Assembly: GCA_002786065.1 (NCBI GenBank) | Contig: NHNY01000001.1 | Location: forward strand, 1-64,000 | Reading direction: 5' to 3' | DNA length: 64,000 nt | From: Microcyclospora pomicola | Taxonomy: Eukaryota > Ascomycota > Dothideomycetes > Capnodiales | Part shown: positions 43,456 through 52,888 of the stretch, piece by piece | How the letters are laid out: each line of letters starts with the position of its first letter | How positions within the stretch are numbered: the first letter of the stretch is position 1 | Translations under genes and position numbers: made by a program | Notes under the pieces: model-generated | Database searches by the model: none | What the model was told of the DNA's origin: nothing | Seen by the model: only the letters and a program-made list of their open reading frames with translations

Positions 43456-44637
43456 CTTGAGTCGCTGCTTAGTGTGCCGAGCAGTTGATTGCTCTGTGGA
43501 CGGTACGGAGTCCAGAAGTGAGTTGGTTTCGAGCCGTGGAGACATAGTGGACATTCCGTACCCACAGGTCGGGGACGTTGGACGATCAAGGAGGTCCAGC
43601 GCCCTCTCCTGTATTCATACGCGTGTGAAAGATGCTGACAGGTGGTTATGAGTGGCTGTTGTCGTACCGTCAGAGCAGGACGGATTGACCGCAATCAAGG
43701 GCACACGCAATGGCGGAGCGAGTACGTTCATGTCGCACAGCACATCGTGAGACCAGCCATGCAGATGTCCCGATTGCTGTCGCGAAGCCTGACCATCGCT
43801 GATATGATCGACCTTGGAGGACTCAGAGGTTGCTCTCGCTTTTCTGACCATGTCTCGATAGTGGCATTCATGATTGACAAGATCGTGATTCATATCGCGA
43901 TTGATAAAGCTTCCCCATAAATTCCATGGTGCTATCAAATTCAGAGCGAAAGAGCCGTAAGCGATTGGTCTAGAAGTCAAGAGCGATGAGCTTGTGCACA
44001 GCATATAAAGCTGACAGACTTGTCGTTTTCGCGTTGTTCCACGATTGCATATAGTCTTGTCGCACAGCTTCCCTGCAGCGGGACCGCCTGCACATCTACT
44101 AACCACGGTAAAGACCGAAAATTATCGACTCGTCCTTACTTTCAGAAAGGAACGACGATATGTTGATCTGAGATTCGTGACGTCTTGTGTGCTAAACCCC
44201 TCGAAATCGAATTCCAACCTACATCATGAAAGGCTTGGAGGAAGCTGATGGTGGCTGTAGGTGCTTCAATAAGCATTAGACTCGGACGCCTCACCTCATT
44301 GCAACTTGACAATGACCTTGTGCATAGAACGCACTGGACAGCTTTCACATTTCCAAGGCGATACATGCGTTTCAAGGCAAGGAACAAAGTGCGGAAGAAA
44401 AGTTTCCATTGCGCCGCCTTACGCCGTCTTACGAACCCGCTACGTCTGTTGCTGACACCTAAATCGATCTCATGATCGCCAAAGAATGAAATCCCATAAA
44501 CCCGACCCCGTCCTATGCCGTTCCATACCTTCCGAAGCCATATCATCATCACCCAGAACGCCATACCATCGCTATCATGCTTTCACGCGCTAACCAAGCC
44601 CAATGCAACGTGAGCCATCAGATGTCTGAACAGTCGT
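43456..44637. other. 1.2-kb intergenic region upstream of CE16
   Basis: Holds the CE16 promoter and the 3' flank of the GH17 gene. A 140-codon minus-strand frame (44142-44564) lacks any recognisable feature. No RNA gene or repeat was seen. Confidence 0.4.
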
Positions 44638-45594
44638 CTAAGCCTTGAACTTGCGGCCGACGCTGCGCTTGGACGAGCCGGCGGAGGAGTCACCGAGGAA
44701 ACCCCAGTACTGCTCGACACCGTATGCGCCAGGGTCCTTCCAGTACTCGTTGAAGGCCTCGAACAGGTAAAGTCCGCCACTGGGGTATGCAGACTTCAAC
44801 TCGCTGATGGCTTGAGCCTGGTTCGCCTGGCTGGGCACCGAGGCGCCGTTGGCGTTTCCGGCGGAAGGCCAGCCGGATTCAGTAATGACGACACGTTGGC
44901 CGGAACAGGTGTTCTGGACATTTCCGGCTTGAGTTTGGACAAAACCTGCTGCGTTGCTGACGTCCTGGCCGTTCGGGGTGTCAAAGAATGCGTAAACATT
45001 GATGGCAACGTAGTCACCGATGGTGCAGAGGGCGGGCATGTTGAGGCTATGGGAAATGGTTAGCTGACGAACGTGATAGGACGCGATGGCCGAGGCATCT
45101 CTACAATGGACCTACTAGTTGTAGAATTGGTCCACAGTTGTGACAGCTCCGCCGTAGCCAGCACCATTCAACGTGCTCCTGCTTTGCTGGATTGCGCTCG
45201 AGAGATCATCGACAGAGTAGGAAGGAGGGTTTGGGACAAAGCCCTCATTGCCAATAGCTACAGTGTCGATGGAACCCCAGTTTGAACCCACGGCGTTGAT
45301 GATGGCCTGGATCTCATTGGGGGTGTTGCCCAGATCGTTGCTAGTGCCGATGAAGAGCTTCATGCCGTTGTTCATGGCAGCGGTCAAAACTGGGGAAATG
45401 CAGTTGGTGCCGTAAATGCGGACAGTGGCGTAGCTGTCGTCAGCAACAATTTTAGCGAAGTCCTGGTTGACTTGGTCCTGGGTCTTGCAAGTCGAGCCAT
45501 CGTTAAGGACAGCGCCGTAAGCAATACCCAATTGGGCTGACACAGTAGAGATGCTGGAAAGGGCCGCCAGGCCGAAAGCGAGAGACTTGATCAT
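44638..45594 (-). CDS. GH17 glucan 1,3-beta-glucosidase / glucanosyltransferase (Bgl2/EglC-like)
   Basis: Secreted family-17 glycoside hydrolase acting on cell-wall beta-1,3-glucan. Two exons, 45594-45116 and 45046-44638, with a 69-nt intron, give 295 residues. The signal peptide is MIKSLAFGLAALSSISTVSA. The mature part starts QLGIAYGAV. Catalytic residues are visible: acid/base Glu117 in AIGNEGF and nucleophile Glu216 in VVITESGWPS. The join gives NYLNMPALC before the conserved DYVAINVYAFFD. The C-terminus (SSAGSSKRSVGRKFKA) has no GPI signal, so the enzyme is probably soluble or wall-bound, as for Bgl2-type enzymes. A TATA-like motif lies about 100 bases upstream. Confidence 0.93.
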
Positions 45595-45692
45595 GATTGA
45601 GTAGAAAGAGAGTGTAAGATCTGAAGATTGTTGTAGGGCTGATGGCTTTGCGTTGTTGATGAGATATGAACAAAATGGAGAAGACGAGACAC

Positions 45693-45699
45693 TCTTTAT
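45693..45699 (-). promoter_or_regulatory. TATA-like box of the GH17 gene
   Basis: TATAAAG on the minus strand, about 100 bases before the start codon at 45594, a usual core-promoter distance for a strongly expressed fungal wall gene. Motif only. Confidence 0.5.
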
Positions 45700-48096
45700 A
45701 CTTCTTCAACAAGGCTTAGAGGACAAGACCCTCTGGAATAGCTGCGGGAACCGAGTCCTCCGTTGCCTACCCTTCAGATCCATACTGCCTCATTCAAGGA
45801 CCGAGCATATCCTGAATCTAGGTGAACACAACAGAGACTCAGCCGTACAGCTGGAAAGTCCCTCATTCCAGGTGCAGGTATGGTCCTGGTGCTGGATTAA
45901 GTTCTATGGTACTGGGAGTGTGGTCACAGCCATTGGACCATACGGAGCAGGAAGAGGCGCTCCAGGAACCTCAGGCTTGCATTCAAGCATGGTGCCCGGC
46001 GATGATCAGCAGCCTCATGGGCATGATTAGACGCAGACTTCGAAACGAAGGATCTCGGAGTCTGAGAAAAGCGTTCCAGGGTGATCATGATGCCCCTTGG
46101 CGGGATCGCAGATAAGCCAGAGGATGTTGGCACTAGAACCGTGGGTCTTCGGAAATCACACTATGTGGGATCATACGTAGACAAACGCCTTGTACTGAGA
46201 GATACATGACCATTCAGCATCAATCTGAGGTTTTCCATACGTGATATCCACGAAATGTCTACGTCTAGCGGCACGAGACGCGGAGGCGACACCGGGAAAT
46301 AAAGAGTGGTCCATCATTTCGCTGTCCGGTACGCCGATGATTGCGGCTGGAACGGCGCAAACACGTGAGGGCTGCTAGAGGGAATCTGTAGTCCTGGAGC
46401 TGCAGACTCGAGCAAAAGTATTGCTATGGAAGGACTGCGGGATCGTGGCGGATGCTATGATGGTCTTGAGCCACGCGGAAAAGTCATCAGCTGCCACGCG
46501 GTGCTCCTGAGGTGAAGTGATTTCATGTTAGCTCTAGTCGATACATCACGTGACACGTAGTACATAGCAACTATCAAGGTTTCACCATCGGCTTCGCCTT
46601 TTGTGTGCGCGTTGATCGCAGTCAGCACTCGAAAAACCATCAATTTATGCATCTCCAGCATTCTCAACCGCGGGGACTACGAGTATCTGGCAATGTAATC
46701 CCGGAGGCTGCTTGCCGGGGCCGAGCTGTACAACGGCGCATACTCTTCGCTCGATGCATCCCTACGGACCTTACAATGCAAGGCTCCAGGACACCTATCT
46801 TTGCGTGTCACTCCTGAACTCGACATTCTTGTCTGCAATGTAGCAACATGCCCCACCGCCGCGAACCTGACCTTAAAAGACTTGAGCCGGTGGTGTCCGC
46901 CAGGCAGGACACCTCTGCCCGACTTGATAAGCAGAATCAGGGCGAGTGATCTTGCTGACAAGGCATATATAGTTATGTTTCTACCTGTGACAAGGTGGGC
47001 TGCGATACTGAGCTCTCGCCCATATGTGTCAATATCCTGGAGATTCTTGAATCGTGCACATTGACCTCTGTGGTTTCCGATATGTCCTCTGCACGTCAAT
47101 GCAAGGGTGAATCTCACAAGGACTACAGCAGTGAGGTAGTGTCACATCACAAACCATTGTTTCGAGGATCAATGCGCTCTCTTGCTCGGAATGTCTAGGA
47201 CACGATAAGATCACATGCAGATGATGGCCAAGCTCCTACGAGTATGCACCCTCTTCGAACACAGACCGGCTGGTCCACTGGTACATGATACAGCCGTGTC
47301 CCACGAGAGCGGCCGTACATATACTGCAGTGTTTCGGCACGCCGTGACAGTACTGCAGAGCATGTGTGGAAGCACAGATGACATTTACCTGAGCCAGCAC
47401 CCGCGGGACCATGACCTAGGGACTAGATCACGGCCATTCTGATTGCGCGTGCACCGACAACCGTGTGTTCCTCCTCGACATGCTGAACGTAACGCATGGC
47501 ACTGCGGAGACCCCAGATGGCCAAGAAGCCTCGACAAAGCATGCTTAGCGTGCGGGGATCAATGCAGGTCCCGTTGCTGATCGAGAAACAACAGAACCAA
47601 CGTGAAACCACGCCTTGACAACGTGGTCCACTATGCTACCACCCTTTGAGAGGTCAAAGTGTCTGCTACGGGTGTGATCTGGTTGGTTTCACATCACTAC
47701 TTTTGCCCAACGTCGTGAAGACACCCTTCAGCATGTACATGCTCACGATGCTATGATGCCGTGTTCAAGAAGCACGTTCTGGTCGAGACTCCTGATTGGC
47801 ATCACCCGTGCATACATACTGTGATAAGATTGCCATGCCCGTAAATGCATTCATCACTTACCGCCCACAGCCTATCACCACCCAGAGTCTGCACAATGTG
47901 TTCGGCGCAACATCCTGTTATGGCCTTCGTCCTTACGACTAGCGTAGGAAGCTTAAAGTCCGAGGCTCCTCTGTGAGCCATCCGACATCCGTGGACGGCA
48001 CTACCATTCCAATGCTACCTCGATCAAAGAGCTCTCATGTATTTTGTAGTAGTAGGAGTTGACTTCTCCTGTTCGTATTAATCGCTAAGTACAATC
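45700..48096. other. 2.4-kb gene-free stretch
   Basis: Longest gene-free region outside the retroelements, between divergent GH17 and GH5 genes. Frames are short (at most 146 codons) and unrelated to families I know. Composition is ordinary, without RIP character. It may contain distal regulatory DNA or an unrecognised decayed gene. No tRNA-like cloverleaf, tandem repeat or transposon end was noticed. Confidence 0.4.
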
Positions 48097-49745
48097 ATGT
48101 TTTCCTCAAAGTCGTGCACTCTAGTAGCATTGGCTGCTTTGACCCTGTTCGGTCATGGTCAATCGTGGTCGATTCGACCTTCAGAAGAACACGGCCATCA
48201 CAGAAAACCTCATGAAAAGACCGAACCGTGTGAGGACAAGTCCTGGCCGTATACTCCTTTCACCACCTCTGGACGAGACATCTTGGATGTAACGGGCAAG
48301 AATGTCGTGTATGCCGGCGTCAACTGGCCAGGCGCTGCAGACACCATGTTGCCTGAGGGTCTGCAATACAAGTCCGTCGCTACGATCGTCAGCGACATCA
48401 AAAGCCTCGGGATGAATGTGATACGTTTGACTTATGCCATCGAGATGATTGATGATCACTTGGCCAATAGCCCGAGCTCGACACTTGAGACGACTCTTTC
48501 GAATGCTCTAGGCGCCAGCACGGGGTCGAAGGTGTTGAGTGAGATCCTGAAAAACAACCCGCAGTTCAATGCCAAGACTACCCGGCTGGAAGTGAGGAGA
48601 TCCCATTTGTGAGGGACTCTACTACGATACTGATCGCTACCGCAGGTCTTTGATGCCGTTGCTGCCGAATGTGCAAAACAGGAAATTTGGGTGCATCTTG
48701 ACAATCATGTCTCCAAGGTATGTCAGATAGCCTTGTACACAACGTTATCTTGCATGGCGCATCTGCTAAGTTTGTGCTTCTAGGCCGTATGGTGCTGCTG
48801 GGTCGATGACGGAAATAGCTGGTTCAATGGTAGGTTGCTTAAGCAGATACCAGCCCACTCACGGTATCTACGCTGACCTCGTTTTCTCCAAGATACATAT
48901 TTCGATGTGAGCAGGTGGCAACGAGGACTCGGCTTCATGGCGAACCACGTATGTACCCTTGTCTGCGCAGAGCAAGTCCGGGCCGAATGCTGGCTTTAAC
49001 ACTGCATACACAGGCTAAATCTTGGAAAGCCCTTGCATCCATGTCTCTGCGCAACGAGTTACGTCCGGCGTACGAAACCGGCAACGAAGCTCTACCATAC
49101 GGGTGGCAGGAGTGGTACGACAACATGATCCCTGCAGCACAAGGCATCCACGACAACAACAGCTCTCCACTGATCTTCTTCTCGGGGCTTGCTTACGATA
49201 CCGACGACTCAGTCCTGGTCGTGAAGAAGTTCACATACGACGGGACGCACAAATTCGACCCAAGCTCGTTCGACTTCTCCAACAAGCTAGTGTTGGAGCT
49301 ACACAACTACCAGGGCGGCGCGAGTGCTTGCTCCGATATCATTAGCACCCTTTACGGCGGCGGCTATGGGGCCATGAACGTCTCGGACAGCACGTACTAC
49401 CATGTGCCAGTGGTCATGACCGAGTACGGATTCGGCCAGATGGACAACTCCAGTCTGGGCGTGTATGCACAGTGCATCAAGGACTACCTGCCATCCTTGC
49501 CTGGTGGACCGGGAGGGTGGATGCAATGGGTCTTATCCGGCAGCTACTACATCCGTCAAGGCACTGCGGACTATGAGGAGTCCTGGGGTGAGTGCTGAAC
49601 ATCACATATTTGTGTCTGAGAGCGGAAGGTCTTGACTGAATGCTGACTATGATTAGGCTTGACGAATCACAACTGGTCCGGATGGAGAAATCAGAGCATC
49701 ATCGACGATTATGTGAAGCCATTCGTGGCAGCTACTATCGGCTGA
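48097..49745 (+). CDS. GH5 cellulase-family secreted glycoside hydrolase, six exons
   Basis: Secreted family-5 hydrolase acting on beta-linked glucans or related polysaccharides. Exons 48097-48591, 48646-48717, 48784-48829, 48893-48948, 49014-49587 and 49657-49745 (introns of 54-69 nt) give 443 residues. Signal peptide MFSSKSCTLVALAALTLFGHG is followed by a His-rich spacer (EEHGHHRKPHEK). The barrel begins at GKNVVYAGVNWPGA. Exon 2 supplies EIWVHLDNHVSK and exons 3-4 VWCCWVDDGNSWF. Acid/base Glu238 lies in MSLRNELRP and the nucleophile Glu360 in VVMTEYGFGQ. Every join keeps frame and family order. The subfamily is uncertain, so endoglucanase is not asserted. No carbohydrate-binding module or GPI signal is seen. 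Confidence 0.9.
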
Positions 49746-49875
49746 TCCCTCATCTCAAGGACAGAAATTGTATAGTGTATGCTGGTGCTCGCCTAGATGT
49801 AATCATGAGATCTTGATGCTCATACACGACTAGCTACGATCTGCCATGCACTTCATCATGGCTGTTGACATTAGG

Positions 49876-50654
49876 TCACACCTTCAAAAGCTTTTGAGTC
49901 TTCTTAATCATCTTTCTTTTGGCACGTATCTCAACTTCCAGCTCGTGCATTCTTGCAGCACTTTCGATAGATTTCAGCAACGGATCATCCAGCGCTGAGG
50001 AGAACGAGGCTTTGGCCGCACGAAGTTGTTGCGGCACTAGTATGCCATACCACGTCAGTGGGTCGTGAGACTTGAATGTCTTGCCTGGTTCTGTGCTTGA
50101 TTTCGGGGTCTCCTCGGATACACTTGGCTCTTCGTTGGGTCGATCTGAACTTGCAGTCTCATCATCTGTTGATACAGCTTGTTCTTTCAAATCTTCATCC
50201 TTCTCGATGGGGAGCTCTGCACCAGACTTTTCTGTATCGCCATGGCTCTCAGACATCGCCACCAATGAGGATTTCAAAATAGGTCTTGAGCTTGATATTT
50301 TGCCCTCAGACGTCGAAAGAGACTCATTAGCAGCGTCCACTATATTGAACCTGCGAGACGCTTTCATCCGCTCATCGTAGTAGTCCCTGCCATACCGCCG
50401 GCGGTCTGTAGCTTTGAAATTTGCTTGAGCCAACGAGAAGAATCCCTGGAAATCGTTCAGCAAGATGCTTGATCCATTGAACTTTTTGAGAGCTTTTTTA
50501 CCGCAGAAAGATCTTTACTGAGCTCGGCTCGTGCATTCTGGTACGTGTCGAGGCACTCCAAGTACTGAACCCATGCCTCTTGCAATGAGCCATGCAAGAC
50601 GATTAATGAAGCTTCGTGCTGCTCTGAAGTGGTGACAGTCCCAGTAGCCTCCAT
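49876..50654 (-). CDS. VMA22: V-ATPase assembly factor Vma22 (CCDC115 family)
   Basis: ER-linked factor that helps assemble the Vo sector of the vacuolar proton pump. Exons 50654-50502 and 50445-49876, separated by a 56-nt intron with a CTGAAC branch-like site, give 240 residues. Exon 1 supplies an N-terminal helix (LQEAWVQYLECLDTYQNARA) and exon 2 starts GFFSLAQANFKA with RYGRDYYDERMKASRR. After an acidic disordered middle (about 85-165), the conserved C-terminus reads HDPLTWYGILVPQQLRAA and ends in a coiled coil (MHELEVEIRAKRKMIKKTQK), the Vma22/CCDC115 signature. It shares a 217-base divergent promoter with the next gene. Its stop lies 130 bases from that of the converging GH5 gene. Confidence 0.85.
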
Positions 50655-50871
50655 CTTTTGATAGAAACCGAAGCAGGTCGAGATTATTCGTTCTGCATAA
50701 GGTATGCTTTTGTTGTCCGAGACAAGATGATATCAAATCGTGGCGGGATTGTCTTGTCGACTTCGTGCTTCCGCGTTAGGAAAGGGACGCCACTAGGAGA
50801 GCTCATGTATAGCTTCATATACAGACCACACGTCTCAGCTTCCCTGCCATCAACCTCATCATCCATCAGCG

Positions 50872-52650
50872 TTGCTCAAGATGATTTGCCATATGAACCG
50901 CGCGCATAGAATACCTCTTCTCCGGCCGCTTCGACCTCCGAACAAGCTTGTCAGACGAGTACCGCAACCACGACTCTTCACGCAAAACAGCTCACTCCTA
51001 CTCATCGCCCCACGAGCATCACGGCCGCAGCTTCCGTATCTCTCGCAGCCAGCGATACGTAGCCGCAATGGGCCGTTCGCCCGACTGATCACGACAGAGA
51101 CCAGATATTACGTGCGCGAGCAAGCAGTGCTGGCATTGAAGTGGAGCGCCATCTGTTGGATGTTCTTGGCTTTAGGCACTGTCGTGTATGTTGGCCTTCT
51201 ACTGGAGCTCGACGAGCGGAGTCACCCCACCCCAAGTGACTGGACATTCCGCACACGGTGGAGTTTCCGAAGTGCACGCGCGCACGTTCGAGAAGACGAA
51301 GAGAAGAGAGGATTTATCGAGTGGGCTATCGTCGGAGATCTATTCAAAGTATGCCTCCAACGACTTGAGGACAGTGCAAAAGACGGCAAGGGACTCGAGG
51401 ATGTGATTGATGGAGGCTTGATGATTCCGGACGTTGGGCGCGCTGGTCTGGATATCTCAGCGAAAAGCTGGCAATGGCGAGCGGGCTACTTCGAGGTCAT
51501 CATGGGCTGTGCCAATGCCGCCGAGCACATGGATGGGATGGTTCGAGACACCACACGTAATATGGTATTTCCTGTTGAGGTCATGATTGGACCCTCCAAT
51601 CCAGACCCGCGACCAGTGCCCCCATGGATGAAGCAGGCGCCACTGGAGGAGAACTGCGTTGCCCCATTCGAGGCACCAGAGACGTACTACATGCGCATCT
51701 TGACGGGCAAGGGCTTTACTACGAAGCAAAAGCTTGAGGCTGCACATTCTTACGCAAATTGGCTGGAGTACAAGGGTCTGATGGACAGCGCAGATGAGAT
51801 GTACAAGTGGGGCGTTGACATTGCGAAAGCAGCGCTGCCTGTAGAGATCTCTGCTGCTTCCGTCATGAACGAGAAGACCTGCGTTATCAGTCCCGAGGCC
51901 AGCGCACAAGTCACGCCCAACTTGCTGCACGCCGCATCGGCGCTTGCTATTCACCGCGCGCGAGCTGGAGATGTATCTTCGGCCCTGCCAATTCTTTTAT
52001 CAGTCCTACGAGCCCGGCGGAACACCCCAGTGTCTCCGTACCCAGAGATGATTTTTGAGGATCTGGAAGATGAGAGCCCGCGGTCGAAGACCGACATTGG
52101 GGCTTTCATCTATCATGTGCGCAGGTTTTTCACCACATCGTCCTTCCCACCGCCACCACCATCAGGAGACCGGACTATCGTTCGCTCTAGCGAAGCTTCG
52201 ACCTGTGCAGAAAGCGAACTCATGCTATATATTGGCGAGATACTATTTGCCACCTCAGCCTCATCAGAAGAAGGGCTGCGATGGACACGAGAAGCGGTGC
52301 AACTCACGGAAACAAACATCGAGGCTGGGAACAGATCTAATGATAAGTCTCATCTTGCGGAAGAGGAGCGCGTAAGGTGCAAGGAGTGCTTGCTTACCGG
52401 CGCACAAAACTGGGAGACGATGATGAGCAAGATCATAAGCAAGTCGGCTGAGCGCGAGGGTGGCGCAGTCAAGACTAAATCATGGTTTGGTAGAAGGAAA
52501 GCATCTCCCACTGGCTTTTCCGCCGAGGCTCTGAACGAGGAGTTGAAGCAAGCAGAAGAACTGAGGGAAAGAGTGATTAGGGAAGGCATTGACGCCGAGC
52601 TACTGAAAGCTAGAGGGGGAAACCGAAGCGGGCTCTGGTTAGGCAATTGA
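50872..52650 (+). CDS. Predicted mitochondrial single-pass TPR-like protein, unknown function
   Basis: Single-exon protein of 592 residues; in-frame ATGs at 50881 and 50893 are alternative starts. The first 75 residues are rich in Arg, Pro and Leu and almost lack acids, a typical mitochondrial presequence (to about RLITTETRYY). One hydrophobic segment follows (WSAICWMFLALGTVVYVGLLLEL, about 91-113, beginning WSAICWMF). The rest is soluble and mostly helical, with repeats like KLEAAHSYANWLEYKGLMDS and AMEMYKWGVD-type helices that suggest TPR-like pairing (about 280-480). Similar fungal proteins have been given transporter names in databases; a single membrane segment does not support that. Probably inner membrane; no function is claimed. 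Confidence 0.75.
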   Translation: MLKMICHMNRAHRIPLLRPLRPPNKLVRRVPQPRLFTQNSSLLLIAPRASRPQLPYLSQPAIRSRNGPFARLITTETRYYVREQAVLALKWSAICWMFLALGTVVYVGLLLELDERSHPTPSDWTFRTRWSFRSARAHVREDEEKRGFIEWAIVGDLFKVCLQRLEDSAKDGKGLEDVIDGGLMIPDVGRAGLDISAKSWQWRAGYFEVIMGCANAAEHMDGMVRDTTRNMVFPVEVMIGPSNPDPRPVPPWMKQAPLEENCVAPFEAPETYYMRILTGKGFTTKQKLEAAHSYANWLEYKGLMDSADEMYKWGVDIAKAALPVEISAASVMNEKTCVISPEASAQVTPNLLHAASALAIHRARAGDVSSALPILLSVLRARRNTPVSPYPEMIFEDLEDESPRSKTDIGAFIYHVRRFFTTSSFPPPPPSGDRTIVRSSEASTCAESELMLYIGEILFATSASSEEGLRWTREAVQLTETNIEAGNRSNDKSHLAEEERVRCKECLLTGAQNWETMMSKIISKSAEREGGAVKTKSWFGRRKASPTGFSAEALNEELKQAEELRERVIREGIDAELLKARGGNRSGLWLGN

Positions 52651-52888
52651 GATTGTGCGTAAGGTCATTGTCCCACGATCACAATAAGGCGTCGGTCGAT
52701 TGAGAGCATTAACATTAAGCAAAGCAGCTCATATCCGCAGTTCTGCGGCAGCCAGTCTAACGCTGGGATATGGAGGGCGTCACAGCGCAACAGCATTGGC
52801 TGTGGCAGACCCACGAAGCCTCCGTCAAATATCCACGATCAGTCGGCACCTCAACTCCATAGCCGGTTTGACCGCCAAGTCAAGAGCC

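Noticed and set aside
44142-44564. 140-codon minus-strand frame
   Set aside because: No signal peptide, domain or splice-supported extension; likely chance.
46677-47117. 146-codon minus-strand frame in the GH17-GH5 gap
   Set aside because: No domain or coding-like character seen.
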